A stretch of DNA of 11,495 nt from assembly GCA_002069025.1 (NCBI GenBank), contig MWBK01000191.1, positions 1-11,495 on the forward strand, in the 5' to 3' direction. Position numbers and translations under genes: made by a program. The stretch is from Bacteroidetes bacterium ADurb.Bin302. GTDB taxonomy: Bacteria > Bacteroidota > Bacteroidia > Bacteroidales > Paludibacteraceae. Shown here piece by piece: positions 5,660 to 10,515 of this stretch. Within the stretch, counting starts at the first letter, position 1. Every line of letters starts with the position of its first letter. The notes under the pieces were generated by a model, which was given only the letters and a program-made list of their open reading frames with translations, did not search any database and was not told the DNA's origin.

Positions 5660-5797
5660 TCGAGGATAGTCCCCCGATTTTCCAACAAGACCTTCCGAGC
5701 CATGTTAGACGAGCGATTTGCGGATTTGTCGCCCCTGTTTTTGTAATACAGTTATTTTAACGTAAAGACTTATTAAATGTTACAGCTTTTTTTACTT

Positions 5798-6049
5798 TTA
5801 TGGCAAAAAAGTACAAATTGCAACTTTATCCCATTGTTTTTCTTCTAACAGTTTCTTGTCTTCAGTCATTTGTCCTTGAAATTTAAATTTGCCACCATCA
5901 TCAAAGAACCAATCACAAAATTCTTCTTCACGTCCAGTTCCATTCGAGCCTACACATACTCCGTGAAAATGAAAGTAATCGCCTTCTACAAGAATAAATC
6001 TCATAGGACTTTCAATATCGTTGTAAATAATTAGTGTTTTTGTTGGCAT
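5798..6049 (-). CDS. Hypothetical protein, 83 aa
   Basis: Not recognised. Beta-rich start TKTLIIYNDIES, aromatic/histidine stretch GDYFHFHGVCVG (23-34), then acidic EEEFCDWFFDDGGKFKF (41-57). Small soluble protein. It is preceded by element M7, 28 bases between box and ATG, and by RNA element B. It is the last protein gene before the RNA island. Confidence 0.75.
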   Translation of the reverse strand: MPTKTLIIYNDIESPMRFILVEGDYFHFHGVCVGSNGTGREEEFCDWFFDDGGKFKFQGQMTEDKKLLEEKQWDKVAICTFLP

Positions 6050-6073
6050 TTTATACTGAAGTGTGATGTTTAA

Positions 6074-6101
6074 TCTACAAATGTAATAATTGGAATCTTA
6101 C
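6074..6101 (-). promoter_or_regulatory. 28-bp gene-junction element, copy M7
   Basis: Begins GTAAGATTCC and ends TACATTTGTAGA, where TACATTTG is a full match to TAnnTTTG. It directly follows RNA element B. Confidence 0.75.
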
Positions 6102-6112
6102 AGTTTTAAAAA

Positions 6113-6260
6113 AACCGCCTTGGCTTTTGACTCAGGCAAACGCTGGACTTAAGCAGCTATTGTCTTGGCTGTACGGTTATGTTTTTCGCTGGCTATTTAA
6201 TGCCACTTTTTGTTATTGGGGTTTTGCCTTCCCTCAATCAATCCTGGTTGTTACGAGGAT
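6113..6260 (-). ncRNA. Structured RNA element B (pseudoknot, paralogue of element A)
   Basis: Same order of parts as element A: H1 (6256-6260 with 6241-6245), TTGA (6234-6237), AGGCAAA (6223-6229), CCAATAACAAAAA, H2 TGGC/GCCA (6202-6205 with 6190-6193), P1 ACCGTA-type strand (6173-6178), H3 GCTG/CAGC (6154-6157 with 6142-6145), TTTGCCT (6134-6140), TCAA (6127-6130) and P1 partner GCGGTT (6113-6118). Compared with A, AGGAAGA/TCTTCCT became AGGCAAA/TTTGCCT, two columns changing together, and H3 changed C-G to G-C. The 3' strand runs into seven Ts, so it may also end transcripts. It fills the gap between the genes at 6273-6428 and 5798-6049. Confidence 0.68.
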
Positions 6261-6272
6261 GAGTTTTTTTTC

Positions 6273-6428
6273 TTAGTTTGCCAATGGAATATTATTGGCT
6301 TTGATTTCTTTTAAAGTAATTCTTCTTAGGTAAGAAACATCATCAAGTAATTTTCTCACTTTAATATTCCTTATCATTTTGGCATCCGGTTTAAATGCTT
6401 TTCCTGTTGACGTATTGTATAGATACAT
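6273..6428 (-). CDS. Small basic protein, 51 aa
   Basis: A short gene starting at ATG 6428, three bases after the stop of the zinc-motif gene, ending TAA. The sequence starts MYLYNTSTGKAFKPDAKM and continues as a basic helix (NIKVRKLLDDVSYLRRITLK, residues 21-40). Not recognised. Its coupling to the upstream gene and continuous reading support it as real. Confidence 0.6.
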   Translation of the reverse strand: MYLYNTSTGKAFKPDAKMIRNIKVRKLLDDVSYLRRITLKEIKANNIPLAN

Positions 6429-6431
6429 GTA

Positions 6432-6623
6432 TTAATCATTATTTTTTGATTCCCTACTTTCAGATTCACATTTCATCCAGGATTTTCCACACTGAAAACA
6501 TACGGAGTCTCCAGGGAGATTTGTGATATAACCTTTTTCGTGTTTACAGTTTTTTTGAAGGATTTTGATTAACTCTCTTTTTTCCTGCATTGTTAGTTCT
6601 ATTTCTTCTTTTTTCTTTGCCAT
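6432..6623 (-). CDS. Small protein with Cys/His zinc-binding pattern, 63 aa
   Basis: A charged N-terminal helix (EIELTMQEKRELIKILQKN, 7-25) is followed by C-x-H at 26-28 and C-x-x-C (CFQC, 41-44) with another Cys at 51, a plausible single zinc-ribbon site. The tail is polar (ESESRESKNND). The function may be binding of nucleic acid or a host protein, which is inference. The ATG lies five bases after TAACTTTG, a perfect -7 box match, suggesting a leaderless transcript of its own. Confidence 0.72.
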   Translation of the reverse strand: MAKKKEEIELTMQEKRELIKILQKNCKHEKGYITNLPGDSVCFQCGKSWMKCESESRESKNND

Positions 6624-6627
6624 TTAA

Positions 6628-6635
6628 CAAAGTTA
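6628..6635 (-). promoter_or_regulatory. Bacteroidota-type -7 box ahead of the zinc-motif gene
   Basis: TAACTTTG matches TAnnTTTG exactly and ends four bases before the ATG. A weak hairpin (6631-6648) overlaps it. Confidence 0.4.
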
Positions 6636-6662
6636 AGAATTTTTAACTAATTCTATTTGCCT

Positions 6663-6896
6663 TCAAACATTTGTTTGTACCCAACGAAATGCTGCTTGTT
6701 TGAACAAATTCATTTGTACTAGAAACAATTCTGTTGAGACAGGATTTTGAGTTATTTCGGAAATGTCTCTTGTATATTTCCGAACAAGTCCATCCACACG
6801 TATGATACCTAATGGTTCATCTTCTTGTATTTCTGTGATGGCAGACTTTAACTCTTCATCAGGAATGTTGTCAAAGTATTCAGTTATTCTATTCAT
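6663..6896 (-). CDS. Hypothetical protein, 77 aa
   Basis: I chose the ATG at 6896 (MNRITEYFDN) over a TTG at 6914, because the ATG has the A-rich leader usual here. Helical: DEELKSAITEIQEDEP (13-28), then LVRKYTRDISEI and a C-terminal LFLVQMNLFKQAAFRWVQ. Not recognised. Under element M8. Confidence 0.72.
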   Translation of the reverse strand: MNRITEYFDNIPDEELKSAITEIQEDEPLGIIRVDGLVRKYTRDISEITQNPVSTELFLVQMNLFKQAAFRWVQTNV

Positions 6897-6914
6897 TGTA
6901 TGTTGTTTTATCAA

Positions 6915-6942
6915 TCTACAAAAGGGAGAATTGGTTTCTTAC
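6915..6942 (-). promoter_or_regulatory. 28-bp gene-junction element, copy M8 (CTCCC subtype)
   Basis: Begins GTAAGAAACC and ends TTCTCCCTTTTGTAGA. The chosen ATG is 22 bases beyond the box. Confidence 0.73.
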
Positions 6943-6952
6943 AGTTTTAATA

Positions 6953-7015
6953 ATGTTGGCAGCCTTATTCTTACCTGAATATAGGTTGCAAAGGTTTATC
7001 CTTATCTGCCAACAT
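6953..7015 (-). ncRNA. 63-nt three-way-junction element closed by a perfect 10-bp stem
   Basis: ATGTTGGCAG (6953-6962) and CTGCCAACAT (7006-7015) are exact reverse complements. Between them, on the minus strand, lie hairpins AAGG-ATAAA-CCTT and ACCT-ATATTC-AGGT. It directly follows the decayed tRNA and precedes element M8. No T-run follows it, so it is not a simple terminator. Confidence 0.5.
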
Positions 7016-7025
7016 GGTAATTAGC

Positions 7026-7092
7026 GATTCCAGTGGGGATTGAACCCACAGGCTTCGGGTTAGAATCCTACCGCCTAACGCCCTATGGAACC
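7026..7092 (-). tRNA. tRNA-Arg(UCU)-like sequence with an internal deletion
   Basis: The acceptor strands GGTTCCA and TGGAATC pair at all seven positions and the T arm GTGGG-TTCAATC-CCCAC is perfect. The total is 67 nt. The D loop (GTTAGGCGGTA) runs almost straight into the anticodon loop ATTCTAA, so the 3' D-stem strand and part of the 5' anticodon stem, about 6-7 nt, are missing. The remaining middle can instead fold as one hairpin, GTTAG pairing with CTAAC. It is either a decayed tRNA or an RNA that keeps only the acceptor/T-arm minihelix. No CCA is encoded. Confidence 0.65.
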
Positions 7093-7102
7093 TTATTGTT
7101 TT

Positions 7103-7249
7103 TTAAATAGATAAATCTTGCCAAAATTTTAAATTGACTTTAGCAGTGTTGATTCTTTTTTTCACTTCTCTTCGTTTATGAATTAAATAGACTAGCTGTG
7201 CTAATCCGGCTGCAAAACCAACAACTAATCCCATTACGAACTGATTCAT
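7103..7249 (-). CDS. Small single-pass membrane protein, 48 aa
   Basis: The ATG overlaps the stop codon of the upstream gene (ATGA), so the two are translationally coupled. Residues 4-23 (FVMGLVVGFAAGLAQLVYLI) form one membrane helix, followed by a positive segment HKRREVKKR that would stay in the cytoplasm, giving an N-out topology. The stop lies 11 bases before the tRNA-like sequence. Small paired membrane proteins occur in phage lysis and exclusion modules, but no family is recognised. Confidence 0.65.
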   Translation of the reverse strand: MNQFVMGLVVGFAAGLAQLVYLIHKRREVKKRINTAKVNLKFWQDLSI

Positions 7250-7422
7250 CCGAAGAATTCTTTTTGTTTTTTGTTATAGTACTTCATCCAAAATTCTACT
7301 GATTTTTCCATATCATTAGCCATTTCTTGATACATCATCGTTATGTCTGCATAACTACTGCAAATGGCATAAGATATTATGCTTGAAACAAATACTCCAA
7401 GATAAAAATCAAAGTTCTCCAT
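7246..7422 (-). CDS. Small membrane-associated protein, 58 aa
   Basis: Starts at ATG 7422 (MENFDFYLGV). Residues 7-25 (YLGVFVSSIISYAICSSYA) are hydrophobic enough for one membrane helix. The rest is amphipathic and charged (MANDMEKSVEFWMKYYNKKQ, 34-53). It ends TGA, overlapping the start of the next gene by four bases. First gene of a short unit with the 48-aa protein and the tRNA-like RNA. Confidence 0.65.
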   Translation of the reverse strand: MENFDFYLGVFVSSIISYAICSSYADITMMYQEMANDMEKSVEFWMKYYNKKQKEFFG

Positions 7423-7466
7423 AATCAGATATTAAATTAAACGCTTTAATATAAAAATGTTACATA

Positions 7467-7474
7467 CAAAATTA
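7467..7474 (-). promoter_or_regulatory. Candidate -7 box for the small membrane-protein unit
   Basis: TAATTTTG matches TAnnTTTG and lies 44 bases before the ATG at 7422. The leader begins TGTAACATTT, a string also found just upstream of the RNA island (minus strand, near 5780). Confidence 0.35.
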
Positions 7475-7485
7475 TAACAGTTTGA

Positions 7486-7722
7486 TTAACAGCCTTTTTT
7501 GTAAAACCCGGTTTTAACTTTTAGGTGAACGCTATCATACTCTTTGGCATAATCAAATGCTTTTATTTTACCATCGAGATATTGCATCCAGGATGTAATA
7601 AGTTTTTGCAAGTCTTCATCCTTTGCTTCATCACGCCATCTTCTTAAAAGATGTGGATTTGTAGGAGGGTGCAAACTTGTCATTGCAACTGCACGCTGTT
7701 CCTGAGTTTTTGCTTCGTTCAT
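7486..7722 (-). CDS. Hypothetical protein, 78 aa
   Basis: Not recognised. Charged and helical throughout: NPHLLRRWRDEAKDEDLQKL (22-41), then ITSWMQYLDGKIKAFDYAKE and a basic end KVKTGFYKKGC. Its ATG overlaps the stop of the gene upstream by four bases, so it is translationally coupled and shares element M9. Confidence 0.72.
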   Translation of the reverse strand: MNEAKTQEQRAVAMTSLHPPTNPHLLRRWRDEAKDEDLQKLITSWMQYLDGKIKAFDYAKEYDSVHLKVKTGFYKKGC

Positions 7723-7940
7723 ATAAGTTTATCATTAATGATTACCAAGTTTTCTTCTTCGATGCAATATTCATCGCTGGATTTATGTATGGGGCCTTTA
7801 ATTCGATACCAGATATCTTTTTTATTCTTCGATATCGTAGCATTTACTTCTGTAATAACGCCTTCTAACTCCTTATCGACATCATCGCAGTAGAATGTTA
7901 CTTTATCATCTGCTTTACCTTTTGTTTTAATTGTTGCCAT
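7719..7940 (-). CDS. Hypothetical beta-rich protein, 73 aa
   Basis: A short lysine-rich start (MATIKTKGKADD) is followed by alternating hydrophobic strands KVTFYCDD, LEGVITEVNATI, DIWYRIKG and LVIIND. The pattern and size suggest a small beta-barrel of the SH3 or KOW kind, but no family signature is clear. Lead gene of a two-gene unit under M9. Confidence 0.72.
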   Translation of the reverse strand: MATIKTKGKADDKVTFYCDDVDKELEGVITEVNATISKNKKDIWYRIKGPIHKSSDEYCIEEENLVIINDKLI

Positions 7941-7957
7941 TGTTGTTGTTTTTACTA

Positions 7958-7985
7958 TCTACAAAATTGGGGAGAGGAATCTTAC
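7958..7985 (-). promoter_or_regulatory. 28-bp gene-junction element, copy M9
   Basis: Begins GTAAGATTCCTCTCCCC and ends AATTTTGTAGA. Its TAA is the stop codon of the small gene at 7982-8155. The next ATG is 21 bases beyond the box. Confidence 0.75.
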
Positions 7986-8155
7986 GAGTTAGAATCATTT
8001 CCCATTTCTTTTTCAGAGGCAACTTTTTCTTTAAGGAAATCCTCAAAAGCTGAGTCTGAATTTTGATTACCAATATACTCAAGTAGGATTTGAACCTGTG
8101 ATTCAGGATTCCAACCGGCTTCATCTGAAGCGTTTGCAAAGATTAAGTCTGTCAT
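7982..8155 (-). CDS. Small acidic protein, 57 aa
   Basis: Starts at ATG 8155, which shares one base with the upstream TAA stop (TAATG), and ends in the TAA of element M9. The sequence begins MTDLIFANASDEAGWNPESQ, continues QILLEYIG and ends in an acidic helix FEDFLKEKVASEKEMGND. Both termini fit the local gene-packing rules exactly. A longer frame overlapping it in another register (7927-8139) is spurious. Not recognised. Confidence 0.7.
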   Translation of the reverse strand: MTDLIFANASDEAGWNPESQVQILLEYIGNQNSDSAFEDFLKEKVASEKEMGNDSNS

Positions 8156-8556
8156 TATACGAATGGGATATATTGTGAGGGGAGAGCAGCGTCATTGATT
8201 GGACGACCATGTAATTCAGAGTCAAACTCCGAACGAACTTTTTTAAAGCCTTCAATCATTTGAGTGGCGATAAGCCGGGATTCTTTATTGCGGGCATCTG
8301 TTGCATTTTCGGGGAGATTTGCCATTTCCTCAAGAGACATAATAAACAGTTTAACAATAGACTGTTGAAGTGTACGGTGCTGCGGTCTTTGAGCCAAACT
8401 CTTGGCTATCTTTTGCAATTCGCGATGAGAACCGCCGCTGTTGACAAAATCATTCAGAGATTGAATTAATTCTGTGGCCTTTGGAGAAAGCGTTCTCTCT
8501 TCTACTTGTTTTTCGTATTCCGCTTCCTGGCGGTCAAATTCTTCTTCTGTTGTCAT
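8155..8556 (-). CDS. Hypothetical helical protein, 133 aa
   Basis: Not recognised. The first 20 residues are highly charged (TEEEFDRQEAEYEKQVEERT), followed by several predicted helices: ATELIQSLNDFVN (27-39), SHRELQKIAKSLAQR and QQSIVKLFIMSLEEMANLP. It is soluble and probably all-alpha. The ATG is 10 bases from the box of M10. Its stop overlaps the start of the 57-aa gene. Confidence 0.75.
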   Translation of the reverse strand: MTTEEEFDRQEAEYEKQVEERTLSPKATELIQSLNDFVNSGGSHRELQKIAKSLAQRPQHRTLQQSIVKLFIMSLEEMANLPENATDARNKESRLIATQMIEGFKKVRSEFDSELHGRPINDAALPSQYIPFV

Positions 8557-8562
8557 GTGCTA

Positions 8563-8590
8563 TCTACAAATTAAGTTTTTGGTTTCTTAC
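8563..8590 (-). promoter_or_regulatory. 28-bp gene-junction element, copy M10
   Basis: Begins GTAAGAAACC and ends TTAATTTGTAGA. The next ATG is 10 bases beyond the box. Confidence 0.73.
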
Positions 8591-8593
8591 AGT

Positions 8594-9124
8594 TTATAAT
8601 TTGGGAAGATTTTCATTGTAGATGAATTCATCACCGTACAATACATTGGTGATTTGAAGTACGTATGCACGTTTCTGTGTATCGCTAAGAGAAGATATTG
8701 GAACTTTTACATTCCATTCGCGATAAGATACATTAACTGATTTGCCGGCTTTAAAGTTTTCCAACAAAGATTGTGAAAGTGCAATGATACCTTTTTCGCA
8801 CTTCTTGTTCAATTTAAGAAGAACGCGTTTAATCTCTTTCTCTTTTTCAGCCTTATACACTTGGTCGTCCACCCAATGTTCCAAATTCATAGGAATTGAT
8901 GTGCCTCCTCCGAGGTCAAGTGGTGGTAATGTTGCACAATATTTTTCAGCTTCATCTACCAGTTTTTGGTCACCTTTTCCATAAGCACGGATATCAGTGG
9001 GGCCGCCTTTGCCGGCGTTATCACAATATGCAGCAAGCTTACCATTTACATAAAGTTCAGCTGTAAATTGAGTGGTTTCTTCAGACCCAGGACCGAGTTT
9101 AATTTTCTTTAATTCAAGTTTCAT
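8594..9124 (-). CDS. Hypothetical protein, 176 aa
   Basis: The largest unknown here. Residues 1-50 look like a beta unit: ELKKIKLGPGSEETTQFTAE, then LYVNGKLAAYCDNAGKGGPT and DIRAYG. This strand-turn-strand with V-N-G-K and a glycine-rich turn resembles small hypothetical proteins seen in phages and plasmids, but I cannot name a family with confidence. The middle (91-125) is a basic helix with KAEKEKEIKRVLLKLNKK. The end is mixed. Single-gene unit under M11; ATG 24 bases from the box. Confidence 0.78.
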   Translation of the reverse strand: MKLELKKIKLGPGSEETTQFTAELYVNGKLAAYCDNAGKGGPTDIRAYGKGDQKLVDEAEKYCATLPPLDLGGGTSIPMNLEHWVDDQVYKAEKEKEIKRVLLKLNKKCEKGIIALSQSLLENFKAGKSVNVSYREWNVKVPISSLSDTQKRAYVLQITNVLYGDEFIYNENLPKL

Positions 9125-9144
9125 TTTGCTGTTGTTTTTATCAA

Positions 9145-9172
9145 TCTACAAAATTGAATTCAGAAATCTTAC
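9145..9172 (-). promoter_or_regulatory. 28-bp gene-junction element, copy M11
   Basis: Begins GTAAGATTTC and ends CAATTTTGTAGA. The next ATG is 24 bases beyond the box. Confidence 0.75.
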
Positions 9173-9175
9173 AGA

Positions 9176-9496
9176 TTAATTTAAACGGTTCTTATTGTTT
9201 TTAAAAACAGCCAACTGAATAGCTTTAATAATTGTTTCGCTTGATGGAATATATGACCAAGGTTGGTCAAGAGGTTTACTTACTGGACAATTCCAGTCAA
9301 TTTTTATTACAGCCTGCCAAAGTGTAGTTACCTTTCCTGAATCATCAATAATAAGAGAATAAGCATCTTCCCATGTTTTTTGATTTGGCCTTTTAATTAC
9401 TCGTTCTAATTTCCTTTTAACTTCAGGATTAATTACTCCAAGCATATTAGTTGCGAATTCTAATGCCAAAGGTATCTTCTTAACTTTCTGTTTCAT
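9176..9496 (-). CDS. Hypothetical protein, 106 aa
   Basis: I chose the ATG at 9496 (MKQKVKKIPL), 11 bases after the box of element M12. The open frame continues upstream to 9640, but that would translate through M12 and overlap another gene. Features: basic start, RKLERVIKRPNQKTWEDAYS (27-46), SLIIDDSGKVTTLWQAVIKI, and KAIQLAVFKNNKNRLN at the end. Not recognised. Confidence 0.72.
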   Translation of the reverse strand: MKQKVKKIPLALEFATNMLGVINPEVKRKLERVIKRPNQKTWEDAYSLIIDDSGKVTTLWQAVIKIDWNCPVSKPLDQPWSYIPSSETIIKAIQLAVFKNNKNRLN

Positions 9497-9503
9497 ATTC
9501 CAA

Positions 9504-9531
9504 TCTACAAAATTAAGAAAAGGAATCTTAC
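9504..9531 (-). promoter_or_regulatory. 28-bp gene-junction element, copy M12
   Basis: Begins GTAAGATTCC and ends TTAATTTTGTAGA, giving TAATTTTG, a full TAnnTTTG match. The next ATG is 11 bases beyond the box. Confidence 0.78.
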
Positions 9532-9551
9532 AATTCACTTCGTTCGTGTGG

Positions 9552-9827
9552 TTACACTTTTGTCGTTGAAGGAGTGGAGCCAGACATAAGTTGCTGTTGC
9601 CAACTGGAATTTGCATCTCTAAGGATAGCAGCACGCTCATATTCCTCTTCTTCCACCATAAAATTCAGACATTCATCAAACCATCTGGCAATGGTAATAC
9701 GATTTGTGGTGTTTAACAATTCGGCTTTTGTCAAAATCTTAAAACGTTTTTCAGCAGTTCTTCTATCAAGACCTCTGGATTTCCTGTTTAGTTTTCTACG
9801 CATGGGAAATAGATTAAGTTCCTTCAT
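9552..9827 (-). CDS. Small protein with a UVR (UvrB/UvrC interaction) motif, 91 aa
   Basis: The N-terminal third is very basic (PMRRKLNRKSRGLDRRTAEK, 8-27). Residues 60-73 (EEEYERAAILRDAN) match the UVR motif by which UvrB binds UvrC and which also occurs in McsA and some Clp ATPases. The rest of those proteins is absent, so this could be a phage adaptor that docks on a host UVR partner; that is inference, since the motif is short and could be chance. It is the first gene of its unit. Its start lies five bases after the 60-bp dyad copy 2 and it has no 28-bp element, so the dyad probably controls it directly. Confidence 0.75.
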   Translation of the reverse strand: MKELNLFPMRRKLNRKSRGLDRRTAEKRFKILTKAELLNTTNRITIARWFDECLNFMVEEEEYERAAILRDANSSWQQQLMSGSTPSTTKV

Positions 9828-9832
9828 AAATA

Positions 9833-9892
9833 GATATACAGAAAAGTTAAACCAATTTGTAATTACAAATTCATTAAACTTAATTGTATACC
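9833..9892 (-). promoter_or_regulatory. 60-bp symmetric dyad, copy 2
   Basis: A 60-bp dyad centred at 9862/9863. The core AATTTGTAATTACAAATT is an 18-bp perfect palindrome, flanked by AAGTT(T/A)AA arms and by GATATAC and GTATACC ends. It matches copy 1 at 51 of 60 positions. It ends five bases before the ATG at 9827, so any promoter it holds must start transcription within or beside it. Confidence 0.72.
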
Positions 9893-9918
9893 AATACGTT
9901 AGTGTTTATTCCGAGTAA

Positions 9919-9936
9919 TGTCCAGATTGTCCAGAT
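9919..9936 (+). repeat. 9-bp tandem repeat TGTCCAGAT x2
   Basis: Two exact head-to-tail copies, followed by TCGGATTCGGAA. It is found in copy 2 of the module only and lies on the far side of the dyad from the gene. Confidence 0.6.
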
Positions 9937-9941
9937 TCGGA

Positions 9942-9982
9942 TTCGGAATTGAAATTTAGAATTGGGTAGAAAAGCAAAAGCC
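9942..9982 (-). repeat. Conserved segment between dyad and terminator, copy 2
   Basis: Aligns with 4709-4750: TTCGGAATT, AATTGG, GTAGAAA and AAAGCC in the same order and spacing. Confidence 0.6.
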
Positions 9983-10000
9983 ACCCGGTGGGTGGCTCTT
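9968..10000 (-). terminator. Intrinsic terminator after the zinc-ribbon gene
   Basis: GCCACCC (9980-9986) pairs with GGGTGGC (9990-9996) around a 3-base loop. The minus-strand exit is TTTTGCTTTTCT. Confidence 0.8.
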
Positions 10001-10027
10001 ACTAAAACACATGAAACAACAGCTTCT

Positions 10028-10468
10028 TTATGAATTCACGTCTTTAAAGACGGTTTCTTTATGATAATCTTCCTCGCCTTCTTTCCAGGCAAGTGTGCGG
10101 ATTTTATTATCCGAACATTCAATAGTGGCAACTCTTTCTCCGTTTACCAGAACATCAATTCCCGGATACAATGGGTCTGTCCTTTTGACTGCAGTAAAAA
10201 TAAGTTGTTGTGGAGCTGCCGTTTTATTGATAAATGTTAATGGCTCAAGGTCATCGTTGGTCTGTTCTGTAATGTGTGGCTCGCTGGAAAGATTATTACC
10301 GCAAACAAGACAAGTGTTGTCATCCACAGGAACGACTGTTTCACATAGCCTGCAATTGCGCCAGTCGGTGATATTGTTTTTATTTGCGTATGCATATACA
10401 GCTGATTGTCCAACATTTTGATACAGACGCTCGCAATTTTTCTGGTGGAGAGATTTTGTCTTTGACAT
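10028..10468 (-). CDS. Zinc-ribbon protein, 146 aa
   Basis: Residues 39-58 hold C-R-L-C, an 11-residue spacer with ETVVPVDDNT, and C-L-V-C-G, a classical C-x2-C...C-x2-C zinc ribbon. A helical basic N-terminal part (SLHQKNCERLYQNVG) precedes it, and a beta-rich C-terminal half follows (QQLIFTAVKRTDPL; IDVLVNGERVATIECSDN). It may bind nucleic acid or the transcription machinery, as many small phage zinc ribbons do; this is inference. The ATG is 21 bases from the box of M13. It is the last gene before the terminator. Confidence 0.78.
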   Translation of the reverse strand: MSKTKSLHQKNCERLYQNVGQSAVYAYANKNNITDWRNCRLCETVVPVDDNTCLVCGNNLSSEPHITEQTNDDLEPLTFINKTAAPQQLIFTAVKRTDPLYPGIDVLVNGERVATIECSDNKIRTLAWKEGEEDYHKETVFKDVNS

Positions 10469-10485
10469 GATTATGTTTTTTATTA

Positions 10486-10513
10486 TCTACAAATTAAGAA
10501 ACAGGAATCTTAC
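10486..10513 (-). promoter_or_regulatory. 28-bp gene-junction element, copy M13
   Basis: Begins GTAAGATTCC and ends TTAATTTGTAGA. The next ATG is 21 bases beyond the box. Confidence 0.75.
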
Positions 10514-10515
10514 AC

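Larger units (their letters stand above)
5085..5795 (-). other. Island of about 690 bp without a convincing gene, dense in inverted repeats
   Basis: No convincing coding sequence lies here. On the minus strand, from the end of the gene at 5798 to the terminator at 5060-5079, it holds a 16-bp stem hairpin (5607-5659), a hairpin at 5557-5572, a 92-nt stem-closed element (5438-5529), a hairpin (5407-5429), a tRNA-like sequence (5333-5404), an 88-nt stem-closed element (5241-5328) and element A. It is visibly less AT-rich than its neighbours, as RNA genes in AT-rich genomes tend to be. It could be several small RNAs processed from one transcript, or one large structured RNA. Confidence 0.6.

Noticed and set aside
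5581..5700. Possible tmRNA 5' end (GGGGGACTATCCTCGACAG, minus strand)
   Set aside because: No matching 3' tRNA-like half ending in the complementary acceptor strand is present, and spacing differs from known tmRNAs.
5581..5703. 40-codon minus-strand frame beginning MARKVLLENRG
   Set aside because: It crosses a 16-bp inverted repeat in a region that is otherwise structured RNA, and has no junction element. Kept as an outside possibility; reading its TAG as glutamine would add only six residues.
5432..5746. 104-codon plus-strand frame across the RNA island
   Set aside because: It runs antisense to the tRNA-like and stem-closed elements, lacks a leader or element, and is opposite to all other genes; a by-product of RNA-rich, less AT-rich sequence.
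6113..6178. Resemblance of element B to the pistol ribozyme (AATAG, GCTTAAG, AGCGTT)
   Set aside because: The required 5' hairpin with its pseudoknot loop is missing, and element A does not share the key bases.
7927..8139. 70-codon minus-strand frame
   Set aside because: It reads through junction element M9 in another register; the real gene is 7982-8155, which fits both flanking genes.
9497..9640. Upstream extension of the 106-aa gene
   Set aside because: It would translate element M12 and overlap the UVR-motif gene; the ATG at 9496 has standard spacing.
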